Assembly (NCBI GenBank): GCA_900757695.1
Contig: CAAEOU010000253.1
Coordinates: forward strand, 1 to 5,825
Direction of reading: 5' to 3'
Source: an uncultured Oscillospiraceae bacterium
GTDB taxonomy: Bacteria; Bacillota_A; Clostridia; Oscillospirales; Oscillospiraceae
Length of the DNA stretch: 5,825 nucleotides
The notes under the pieces were generated by a model. The model did no database searches and was not told the origin of the DNA. It saw only the letters and a program-made list of their open reading frames with translations. The position numbers and the translations under genes were made by a program. The first letter of the stretch is position 1, and every line of letters starts with the position of its first letter. This document shows, piece by piece, positions 1-5,113 of the stretch.

Positions 1-42
1 TACGGCGGAGATCTTCCACTGGATATCAAGGGACCTCTTTAG
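1..42 (+). CDS. C-terminal tail of an unidentified protein (partial)
   Basis: Frame 1 is open from the window edge and ends at TAG (40-42), giving the tail YGGDLPLDIKGPL. It is followed within a few bases by a strong GC hairpin, which fits the 3' end of a real gene. Only 13 residues are visible, so the protein cannot be identified. It reads on the opposite strand to the large operon to its right and converges with it. Confidence 0.5.
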   Translation, partial: YGGDLPLDIKGPL

Positions 43-47
43 GAAGC

Positions 48-77
48 AGGGGCGGCCCAACAAAGTGGGCCGCCCCT
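48..77 (+). terminator. GC-rich hairpin after the first gene
   Basis: A perfect 12-bp stem (AGGGGCGGCCCA at 48-59, complement at 66-77) encloses a 6-base loop and starts 5 bases after the stop codon at 42. It is not followed by a clear T run (TCGCTTACATT), so it is either a weak intrinsic terminator or an mRNA 3'-end stabiliser. The hairpin is symmetric and could also act on transcripts arriving from the - strand operon. Confidence 0.6.
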
Positions 78-391
78 CGCTTACATTGGTATATCCCGGT
101 GAGATTCCCTGCAATTCCCAATGAAACCCTGGGATGATTTAAAGAAGGTCCTGGATTGCTTTAGTCACCCGGTTCTAAACACATATCCTGAGCTATGGAT
201 ATATTCCTCATTACTTGATGAAATACTAAATTAGGAGTAGAGAGGCTTCATCTCCGGCACTTTCAGATAAGCCCCGCCTACTCAGTAAGTCAGAGTTCCC
301 CCTTTGCATCCCGGATATGTTTTATCTATATCGCCATATCACTTATAGTGTGACCAGAAAGGCGAGCATGAGCCACGCCCCTCACATTTCC
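78..391. other. Intergenic region without a convincing gene
   Basis: About 310 bases separate the left hairpin from the stop codon of gene C. I see only a 37-codon ORF without a ribosome binding site and no strong promoter or structured RNA. No clear T-tailed terminator for the - strand operon is visible just beyond position 392; the best candidate is a very weak GGCG/CGCC hairpin at 361-379. The stretch may be degraded former coding sequence between element modules. Confidence 0.5.
121..234 (+). CDS. Doubtful 37-aa small ORF
   Basis: ATG at 121 to TAG at 232-234 encodes a 37-residue peptide beginning MKPWDDLKKVLDCF. The composition is protein-like, with an amphipathic first half and a Trp-rich, hydrophobic C-terminal half. 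There is no Shine-Dalgarno sequence upstream (ATTCCCA precedes the ATG) and no promoter. It could be a remnant of a decayed gene or chance. I do not recognise it. Confidence 0.15.
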   Translation: MKPWDDLKKVLDCFSHPVLNTYPELWIYSSLLDEILN

Positions 392-1969
392 TTATGTCAG
401 AGAAGAACGCAGATGCCCAGGCAGACTCCCAATCACCACATGAGAGCTTTTTTCGTCCCAAAAGAAATAGATCCGCAGGCAGTAGAGGGCATTGTGATTG
501 ACACCTTTTTTCAAGTGCCGCTCCAGTAGACGTCGCTTCCCTCCATAGGTGATGTAATATTCGTCTCCCTGTTCCAGAATATCACTGGCTCCTCCAAATC
601 CACATTCGCTCAGGCCGGGATCGACCTTAGCGTAGCACTGTAAAAAGGTGTCTCGATTGATCCGCCCCATCCGGTAATCGTAGTAGTCCTCCGCCAGAAG
701 GATCAGACAGCGGTAGACCATAGATGGGTTTTGATAGACGGCAGATTTCAGGGCACGGACTGCCCGCGGATGCAGGTAGAGCCGGTCCGGATAATATTGT
801 TCCACCCATTTTGCCATCTGCTCATAGCCCAAATCGACCGGAGGCTGCTCCGCTTTCCCATTCAATCGTGCGATCTCCCGCCTTTGGCGGTTCAACATCT
901 CCGTCATGGCTGTCATCTGTTTTTGCAGTGCCTGGCTGTCCTCCTGGCAGGCCACCATATCGGCATAGTACGTCTCAGCCAGCGCCTTATATTCCTCTTG
1001 GGACTCGTGCACCCGGCATAGTTGCTCCCGGCACTGTTTCAACAGTTCCTCTGTGCTCTCTTCTCCACTGACGGAGAGCATACGCATCTGCTCTGCTTCC
1101 ACATAAAACCGGATGCCAAACCGATGCCAGGCAATGACTTGCCCGGCATTTCGGGCCCAAATTATCTTTTTCAGTTCTTTCTCAAACTCGCTGGGGTAAA
1201 AATTGCGCCGGATGGTTTGTGCTGTGTAAAGTGGATGGACATAGGGGTCATCCGTTTCAAAGTCAAACAGCTCGGGCCAGTAAATACGGACAGCGCCGCC
1301 GAAGCAGGACCATTCATCCCCAACGATCCGGCTGAACTCATAGGTCACGTCCCAGTCGATGACCATTACATGGGCGCTGCCAGCCAGATCTGAGGCCAGC
1401 TCGCGAACGTCAACCAAATATCCATTTTGCCCAAGCGCGGGATTTTTGGCCTGGGAGACCACAACAACTGGCAGCCATCGGTCTGGGGCACACAAAAAGT
1501 CGGCCAGCTCGCCAACCTGTTGTGTGGTAATACGCTGAAGGCCTGTCGAAAGCTGGCGGCCATCATTCAGGCCCACCTCATCTATCAGTTGGCGCACAAA
1601 TGCCAGCGGTCCGGACGCGGGCTTCGCTTTGGCGCCGGGCTCCCGGAGAAAAGCGGTCTCCCGGACCGCAAGAAGCAGACTTTGGCGGTATGGCATGATC
1701 TCGGCCTCGACGGTGTCCCGGATGCCGTTCTCAAACACAGAGGAGCGGAGGGTAAAGAAATGCTCTTCCGGCTGGTAGATGGATGCAACAGACCGCCCTG
1801 TTTTTGCTGATTTACTTACGGTCGCCGGAAGCTCCGGGAGCGGAATGCAGTCGATGACCTCCCGGCGCATCCAGGCATAGAGAATCCACGCTGCGGTCAT
1901 AAATTTTTCGTCATTGATCCCGTCCGATTTATTGCCGATCAATGCCGTGAGCTGATAGATACTTTTCAT
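392..1969 (-). CDS. Gene C: multidomain putative effector with RelE-like C-terminus
   Basis: A 525-aa soluble protein, last gene of the A-B-C operon. The start is MKSIYQLTAL at 1969, because GGAGAG lies 7 bases before it. An ATG five codons earlier (1984) has no ribosome binding site. Visible layout: a helical N-terminal region (1-110); an alpha/beta domain (about 120-270) with a buried strand LPVVVVSQ, then YLVDVRELASDLAGSAHVMV and CFGGAVRIYWPE; a charged coiled coil (about 303-372); a helical segment (380-450); and a C-terminal domain (about 455-525) with KRRLLERHLKKG, LYCLRIYFFWDE and VVIGSLPGHL. The order of basic helix, RIYF strand and final VVIG strand resembles RelE/HigB-type ribonuclease toxins. 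That is judged by eye and is an inference. I have no family name for the middle domain. The protein is likely cytoplasmic, with no signal peptide or membrane segment. Its position beside a SLOG-domain protein suggests an effector role, though a DNA-binding or structural role is also possible. Confidence 0.85.
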   Translation of the reverse strand: MKSIYQLTALIGNKSDGINDEKFMTAAWILYAWMRREVIDCIPLPELPATVSKSAKTGRSVASIYQPEEHFFTLRSSVFENGIRDTVEAEIMPYRQSLLLAVRETAFLREPGAKAKPASGPLAFVRQLIDEVGLNDGRQLSTGLQRITTQQVGELADFLCAPDRWLPVVVVSQAKNPALGQNGYLVDVRELASDLAGSAHVMVIDWDVTYEFSRIVGDEWSCFGGAVRIYWPELFDFETDDPYVHPLYTAQTIRRNFYPSEFEKELKKIIWARNAGQVIAWHRFGIRFYVEAEQMRMLSVSGEESTEELLKQCREQLCRVHESQEEYKALAETYYADMVACQEDSQALQKQMTAMTEMLNRQRREIARLNGKAEQPPVDLGYEQMAKWVEQYYPDRLYLHPRAVRALKSAVYQNPSMVYRCLILLAEDYYDYRMGRINRDTFLQCYAKVDPGLSECGFGGASDILEQGDEYYITYGGKRRLLERHLKKGVNHNALYCLRIYFFWDEKSSHVVIGSLPGHLRSSLT

Positions 1970-1976
1970 TGAATTT

Positions 1977-1982
1977 CTCTCC
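1977..1982 (-). promoter_or_regulatory. Ribosome binding site that fixes the start of gene C
   Basis: GGAGAG at 1982-1977 (- strand) is 7 bases before the ATG at 1969 and overlaps the upstream in-frame ATG at 1984-1982. The bases before 1984 (CGGCTCCAGTC) show no Shine-Dalgarno match. The site therefore favours the 525-aa product over a 530-aa one. Confidence 0.7.
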
Positions 1983-1996
1983 ATGACTGGAGCCGT

Positions 1997-3244
1997 TCAG
2001 AAAGCCCCCGATTTTTCTTTGCTATTATTTAGTATATATCCTTCAGGGAATATAGATGATAATTGTAAAGAATTAGACCACTCGCCCAGTACCTCAGACT
2101 TGGGGAGAGCCGTATTTTTACCGATATCCAGCAAAACAGCCTGCCTTGTCTGCGGAATATGGGCCAGGATCTGCTGGGCGTAGGCCGAGGCAGACAGGTC
2201 GCAGATGCAGAACATAGAGCGGTCCATCAGCTCCAGAATCGTGCTGATGCGGCAATCGACAGCAGGGATACCCCCAATGCTTTCGGCGGCATCACATGGC
2301 GGACAGAATTCGGCCTTCAAGTCATATAGTTCACTAGAACCAGCATCCCAGGCCACAGCTCTTGTTGGAATTTTATGATAGAGTGGTATGGATTGCTGCA
2401 GTGCGAACATAAATCCGGAGTGGACGGTCTCGGCCTCCAGACAAAATTGGTCAATTTGATACCGCGTCATTAAAAAGCGGATACAGTTTGAAAAAACACA
2501 TAGGTTTTTATAGTTGGCATCGCCCAACGCAAAAATACTACATACCGATAACTTTTGAGGGATTTTGGGAATACAGGAGCTTATGGAATCCAGTTGCTTC
2601 TGAAGATTTTTGGTAACAGCAGCTTCAATCTGTTGCACACGGGACACAGTCAAATTGAGGTGCATTGCAATCTCTTTCTGTGTGTATCCTGACTTTCGCA
2701 TTTGAAAAACAAGACGTTGCCGCTCGGGTAATTGCTCAGAACTGGCAAGGATAACCTGCTCCAGCTCTGGTGCTGTGACATTGATGATCTGAACTCCAGC
2801 ATTCCTTGCGAAATTAAGGACGAAATCATCCCGATCAAAAAGGTCTTCATAAAAGCCATTGATGACGTGAGTAGACTGCTTGACCATCCATTGGACAGTT
2901 CTTTTTAGGACTTTGAGTGGATTTCTGTCTTTGGATACGGAAAGCGGAAGCAGCCTGTCCGCGATGAAAAAGAGCGGGTGGGTCCATTTGTCTGCCAAAC
3001 GCTGTTCCAGCTCTAAACGGTCCGCAACCAAGGTCAGGGTCACTTTTTGAGGCGCACACTGTTTGGCCCTCAGAGCGGCCAGCAGACACAAAGCATAAAA
3101 TGGCTCTGTGGATTTCCATAAATAGAGCAGAAACTCTACAGAATCATTTTCTTCAACCAAATGGTTGACTGCGGCCTGCAGCCTAAGCTGTACATCATGG
3201 CCGTAGATATGGCGGTGTCCCAGAAATGAACATACGGCCATCAT
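1997..3244 (-). CDS. Gene B: SLOG - sigma-4-type HTH - SLOG-like putative sensor/regulator
   Basis: A 415-aa soluble protein and the middle gene of the operon. Residues 3-157 resemble the SLOG/DUF1273 (YoqJ-like) Rossmann family: CSFLGHRHIYG at the first strand, alternating helices, then WMVKQSTHVINGFYEDLF and VQIINV. The usual glycine-rich ligand motifs (GGYGNFD-like and GG..Y) are replaced by LYLWKSTEPF and FYEDLFDRDD, so nucleotide binding may be altered or lost. Residues 168-216 (LPERQRLVFQMRKSGYTQKEIAMHLNLTVSRVQQIE) are a clear sigma-70 region 4/LuxR-type helix-turn-helix. Residues 233-376 repeat the SLOG pattern in diverged form (VCSIFALGDANY, then MDRSMFCICDLSASAY and AVLLDI). SLOG proteins are known to sense or process nucleotide-derived ligands in conflict systems. 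A DNA- or RNA-polymerase-binding sensor is my inference. The ATG at 3244 overlaps gene A's TGA; the adjacent ATG at 3241 has better ribosome spacing. Confidence 0.88.
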   Translation of the reverse strand: MMAVCSFLGHRHIYGHDVQLRLQAAVNHLVEENDSVEFLLYLWKSTEPFYALCLLAALRAKQCAPQKVTLTLVADRLELEQRLADKWTHPLFFIADRLLPLSVSKDRNPLKVLKRTVQWMVKQSTHVINGFYEDLFDRDDFVLNFARNAGVQIINVTAPELEQVILASSEQLPERQRLVFQMRKSGYTQKEIAMHLNLTVSRVQQIEAAVTKNLQKQLDSISSCIPKIPQKLSVCSIFALGDANYKNLCVFSNCIRFLMTRYQIDQFCLEAETVHSGFMFALQQSIPLYHKIPTRAVAWDAGSSELYDLKAEFCPPCDAAESIGGIPAVDCRISTILELMDRSMFCICDLSASAYAQQILAHIPQTRQAVLLDIGKNTALPKSEVLGEWSNSLQLSSIFPEGYILNNSKEKSGAF

Positions 3245-4071
3245 GCATCCTCCGCCGGGAACAGATAATAGCAGGTTCCGGCGCTCGGGGTGTGCCGAAG
3301 CTCCGCTATCTGATCCGCCTCTATACAGTTTTTGTTGTACTCCCGAGCATACAGAACCGCATTTTGTAGGGCAGCCGTATTGATCCGGTCGCTCCAGGGC
3401 TGCTGGGCACAATTCAAAAGCTGAAAAAGCGGGAGGCAGCTCTGCTCATACTTGAAAAAGCGGAATCCGCATGTCTTGTCAATCCCGTTCTCCCGGTCAT
3501 ATGGATTGAGCACAGCTATCTTTACAGTTTCCGGAAGAAGGCTGTCACAAATAGGGTATGCAAGCGCCAGGACCCACCCAGCTTTCTCTGTTCTCAGCCA
3601 GAAAACCCCATTTGCCAGACGGTCATGCTGGAGTGGAGCGCCCCACGGAGTTTCGGTCGGGATCGGGAACTCTCCAAAATACTCCGGGCAGACCTCCATC
3701 CCCCGTACCCGAACTTCTAGTAATGATTCTCCGTCGGGCAGAGGGAAATTATGATCTACAAGATACTTATCAATTTCATAGGTCATAACCCACCGGGACT
3801 TGTCAAAATAATCTGCATTGCAGTACACCACAAGGACTTCTGGGGATGATTCCAGCGGTATCCCATAGGATTTTGCAGTGAGTGGGATGGCGGGAGAATC
3901 TGCCATTACCACAAATAAGTCGGAGCATATAAATTGATCGAGAGGAATGGGAACTGTCAGGATTCTGAAAACGCCTGGACAGAGCTTTTCCGCCGAGCGG
4001 ATTTTCCCATATCTACTCTCAAAAGCGTGGACATTAAATGGGAGATCGGAAATTGGGACCGAGTGTTCCAT
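3241..4071 (-). CDS. Gene A: conserved-looking soluble protein of unknown function
   Basis: A 276-aa protein, first gene of the operon. ATG at 4071 is preceded by AAGGAGGAG with GGAGG exactly 7 bases away, so the start is well supported. I cannot assign a family. Visible features are an N-terminal segment ISDLPFNVHAFESRYGKI, a mixed alpha/beta middle, and a dense aromatic and proline motif at about 128-175 (CPEYFGEFPIPTETPWG, then NGVFWLR and GWVLALAYPICDS). A second aromatic patch follows at 202-217 (GFRFFKYEQ, CLPLF). There is no signal peptide, long membrane helix or obvious catalytic triad. The overall impression is a compact globular cytoplasmic protein, which could be an adaptor, an immunity-type partner or a specificity factor for B and C. 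Tight coupling with B (ATGA overlap) implies joint function and similar dosage. I recall similar uncharacterised proteins in gut Clostridia, but only from memory. Confidence 0.85.
   Translation of the reverse strand: MEHSVPISDLPFNVHAFESRYGKIRSAEKLCPGVFRILTVPIPLDQFICSDLFVVMADSPAIPLTAKSYGIPLESSPEVLVVYCNADYFDKSRWVMTYEIDKYLVDHNFPLPDGESLLEVRVRGMEVCPEYFGEFPIPTETPWGAPLQHDRLANGVFWLRTEKAGWVLALAYPICDSLLPETVKIAVLNPYDRENGIDKTCGFRFFKYEQSCLPLFQLLNCAQQPWSDRINTAALQNAVLYAREYNKNCIEADQIAELRHTPSAGTCYYLFPAEDA
3249..3253 (-). promoter_or_regulatory. Ribosome binding site of gene B inside gene A
   Basis: GGAGG at 3253-3249 lies in the last codons of gene A, 4 bases before the ATG at 3244 and 7 bases before the second in-frame ATG at 3241. 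Spacing favours the second ATG (product MAVCSFLGH). Either choice leaves A and B abutting or overlapping, typical of translational coupling. A third ATG at 3248 is out of frame. Confidence 0.7.
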
Positions 4072-4134
4072 TGCAGCTCCTCCTTATATCTTGAAATCTG
4101 CCACAGACCGCATTCAGGTGTCGCCCGTGGTCAT

Positions 4135-4164
4135 ATTTTACTTTCATCCAGCAGTGGCTGTATA
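4135..4164 (-). promoter_or_regulatory. Possible promoter of the A-B-C operon
   Basis: On the - strand TATACA (4164-4159) and TAAAAT (4140-4135) are separated by 18 bases. The match is 4/6 to the -35 consensus and 5/6 to the -10. The start site would fall near 4128, giving a leader of about 57 bases to the strong ribosome binding site of gene A. The weak -35 overlaps a GTATACG element, in keeping with regulation from this intergenic region. Confidence 0.35.
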
Positions 4165-4170
4165 CGACAG
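4158..4170. promoter_or_regulatory. Secondary operator-like site CTGTATACGACAG
   Basis: A short inverted repeat (CTGT/ACAG around ATACG) contains GTATACG, the core also found in the large palindrome. The two GTATACG copies start 31 bp apart (4160 and 4191), close to three helical turns, which would put two bound dimers on one face of the DNA. It overlaps the proposed -35 of the operon promoter. It could be chance. Confidence 0.3.
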
Positions 4171-4182
4171 AGAATTTTGCTG

Positions 4183-4204
4183 GATTACCCGTATACGGGT
4201 AATC
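4183..4204. promoter_or_regulatory. Perfect 22-bp palindromic operator between divergent genes
   Basis: GATTACCCGTA is followed directly by its exact reverse complement, centred between 4193 and 4194. It lies between the start of gene A (4071, -) and the HTH gene (+), immediately upstream of a TATGAT -10 for the HTH gene. A perfect two-fold repeat of this size at a divergent promoter is the expected binding site of a dimeric HTH repressor. The adjacent HTH protein is the natural candidate. Binding here would cover the -35 region of the + promoter and sit just upstream of the operon promoter. Confidence 0.7.
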
Positions 4205-4209
4205 TGAGG

Positions 4210-4215
4210 TATGAT
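4210..4215 (+). promoter_or_regulatory. -10 element for the HTH gene
   Basis: TATGAT is a 5/6 match to the -10 consensus and begins 6 bases after the palindrome. No recognisable -35 sits 16-18 bases upstream, because that space is inside the palindrome. Expression may therefore depend on, or be blocked by, a protein bound there. The start site would be near 4222, giving a leader of roughly 40 bases to the conserved HTH coding sequence. Confidence 0.4.
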
Positions 4216-4246
4216 TATTGCTATCATGAAGACACTAAACTGCGAT

Positions 4247-4253
4247 GGGGGGG
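4247..4253 (+). repeat. G7 homopolymer at the start of the HTH gene
   Basis: Seven consecutive G lie where the HTH gene should begin. An ATG at 4226 would enter the HTH frame if the tract had eight G, and an ATG at 4245 would do so with six or nine. With seven G neither is in frame. G tracts of this kind are classic slippage sites, so the tract could switch the gene on and off, or it could serve as a G-rich ribosome binding site 7 bases before codon 4261. Confidence 0.5.
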
Positions 4254-4260
4254 TCTTCAG

Positions 4261-4524
4261 ATAGCAGCGAGAGAGCAGTATGCACAGATTCTTGTTAATA
4301 GGATTTTGGCGCTATGCAAAAGCAGAGGCATCTCTGTCAATAAGTTATCAGAAATGAGCGGAGTTAGCCAATCCACTCTTGACAATTTGGTAAATGGCAA
4401 GACATTCAACCCCAGAATATGTACCCTCCATCGAATCGCTCTTGCATTTGGCATGACCGTAAGTGAGTTTTTGAACTTTAAGGATTTGAACGATTTTTCT
4501 TTTGAGGATATCTTGGACGATTGA
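4261..4524 (+). CDS. Small XRE-family HTH regulator with no clear start codon
   Basis: The conserved coding sequence runs from about REQYAQILVNRI to a TGA at 4522-4524, roughly 85 aa. Residues 10-75 are a Cro/C1-type helix-turn-helix: ILALCKSRGISVNKLSEMSG, recognition helix SQSTLDNLVNG, then TLHRIALAFGMTVSEFL and an acidic tail ending FEDILDD. Relatives recalled from Firmicutes begin just before the first helix, but no ATG, GTG or TTG in frame is well placed. The codon at 4261 is ATA, seven bases after a G7 run, where an ATG would be expected. I used 4261 as the nominal start. A TTG at 4306 would truncate helix 1. Extending the frame leftwards to an ATG at 3934 would run antisense through gene A and is not credible. 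The gene is divergent from the operon across a perfect palindrome, so it most likely regulates both directions. It may be a functional gene with an unusual start, a phase-off allele or an early pseudogene. Confidence 0.75.
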   Translation: MAAREQYAQILVNRILALCKSRGISVNKLSEMSGVSQSTLDNLVNGKTFNPRICTLHRIALAFGMTVSEFLNFKDLNDFSFEDILDD

Positions 4525-4563
4525 AGACAGGTACAGCAGTTTCAAGTGCCTGTCTTCTTTTTC
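4523..4563 (+). terminator. Rho-independent terminator of the HTH gene
   Basis: GAAGACAGGTAC (4523-4534) pairs with GTGCCTGTCTTC (4546-4557) with one G-T wobble and an 11-base loop. It is followed by TTTTTC. The stem begins within the stop codon of the HTH gene. There is no T run on the other strand, so it acts mainly on + strand transcription and separates the HTH gene from the convergent 121-aa gene. Confidence 0.85.
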
Positions 4564-4619
4564 TGCATTGTATCACAGAATACGGTGTATTACTACATCA
4601 TTATTTTACCGCTGGCAGA

Positions 4620-4985
4620 CTAGCTGCTCAAATATTGCAGCTGTCCAAGCTCATCAACACGGTCATCCAGGGGCGGATAAGACCAGGCCAACACACGAAC
4701 GATTTCCAGCGGCTTGTCCTTCAATGGATCGAGCTCCCAAAATCGCCCGTGTTCATAGGCCGCGCCGATACAGATAAAGCCGATCCCCGGCTCATAAAGT
4801 TTCGCCATGACATATGTCGCTTCTATCGGCTTTACTTCCGCCGGGGAATACCACCGGACGATGGAGAAAGACTGATGATCGGGTAGTTCTAATATTTTGC
4901 GAATCTGCTCCCGTTTGAAGCTGTTCATGGCCCTGGATAGGTCCAAAACATCGAAGTTCTGGGGTATCCGGTCTTTCGATTCCAC
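4620..4985 (-). CDS. 121-aa protein, C-terminal half DUF551-like
   Basis: The product starts with GTG at 4985, supported by AGGAGG with GGAGG 8 bases upstream. Residues 1-40 are mostly helical and charged. Residues 45-108 form a beta-rich segment: IVRWYSPAEVKPIEATYVMAK, then IGFICIGAAYEHGRFWEL and VRVLAWSYPPLDD. The order of a proline-containing entry, a 'Y..G.FW' strand pair and a final 'V..W..PPLDD' recalls DUF551, a small domain common in phages and mobile elements, normally ending VTHWMPLPEPP. The resemblance is by eye and moderate. The function is unknown. It has its own promoter region, sharing motifs with the XRE gene to its right. It converges with the HTH gene, and no transcription link to the A-B-C operon is visible. 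Confidence 0.8.
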   Translation of the reverse strand: MESKDRIPQNFDVLDLSRAMNSFKREQIRKILELPDHQSFSIVRWYSPAEVKPIEATYVMAKLYEPGIGFICIGAAYEHGRFWELDPLKDKPLEIVRVLAWSYPPLDDRVDELGQLQYLSS

Positions 4986-4993
4986 CGATATCT

Positions 4994-4998
4994 CCTCC
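4994..4998 (-). promoter_or_regulatory. Ribosome binding site supporting a GTG start
   Basis: GGAGG (4998-4994, within AGGAGGAG) is 8 bases before the GTG at 4985. No in-frame ATG lies near it, so the site decides in favour of GTG. Confidence 0.75.
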
Positions 4999-5011
4999 TA
5001 TGTGTTTTTGA

Positions 5012-5030
5012 ATTAGTATATATCGCTAAT
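5012..5030 (-). promoter_or_regulatory. Promoter/operator of the 121-aa gene
   Basis: On the + strand ATTAGTATATATCGCTAAT forms an imperfect inverted repeat with ATTAG/CTAAT ends. On the - strand it contains TATACT (5020-5015), a good -10. The -35 is weak: ATGATA with 16-base spacing. The half-sites ATTAGTATA and ATCGCTAAT recur upstream of the neighbouring XRE gene, so this is probably an operator of that regulator placed over the -10. Confidence 0.5.
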
Positions 5031-5074
5031 ACATAGTATCATGAGAGAAAGGCGGAATGTGGAGAAATTTGTCG

Positions 5075-5113
5075 AAAAAAGAAAGACTGTGCGGTTTAAG
5101 GCACAGTCTTTCT
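5075..5113 (-). terminator. Rho-independent terminator of the XRE gene
   Basis: On the - strand AGAAAGACTGTGC (5113-5101) and GCACAGTCTTTCT (5092-5080) form a 13-bp perfect stem with an 8-base loop, continued by a T run to 5075. The 5' arm encodes the last residues of the XRE protein, and the stop codon TAA (5098-5096) lies in the loop. Coding sequence and terminator are thus overlapped. It insulates the 121-aa gene from read-through. Confidence 0.88.

Noticed and set aside
361..379. Weak hairpin GGCG/CGCC after gene C as an operon terminator
   Set aside because: Only four contiguous pairs, then a mismatch, and a short TTTCT tail; too weak to call.
724..1810. Several + strand ORFs of 96-127 codons opposite gene C
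   Set aside because: They lack ribosome binding sites, have Pro/Arg/Ser-rich shadow composition, and lie entirely antisense to a protein with clear domain structure.
3245..3412. Upstream extension of gene B to an ATG at 3412 (471 aa)
   Set aside because: The extra 56 residues overlap gene A out of frame, are low-complexity in character, and lack a ribosome binding site, while GGAGG sits just before the ATGs at 3244/3241 where the SLOG domain begins.
3452..3788. + strand ORFs of 76-100 codons opposite gene A
   Set aside because: Antisense shadows with no start signals and no recognisable motif.
3934..4260. Long leftward extension of the HTH gene to an ATG at 3934
   Set aside because: It would run antisense through the start of gene A, through the palindrome and both promoters, and the extra sequence does not look like a domain.
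4502..4886. + strand ORFs opposite the 121-aa gene
   Set aside because: They cross the HTH terminator and lie antisense to a gene with a good ribosome binding site and promoter.
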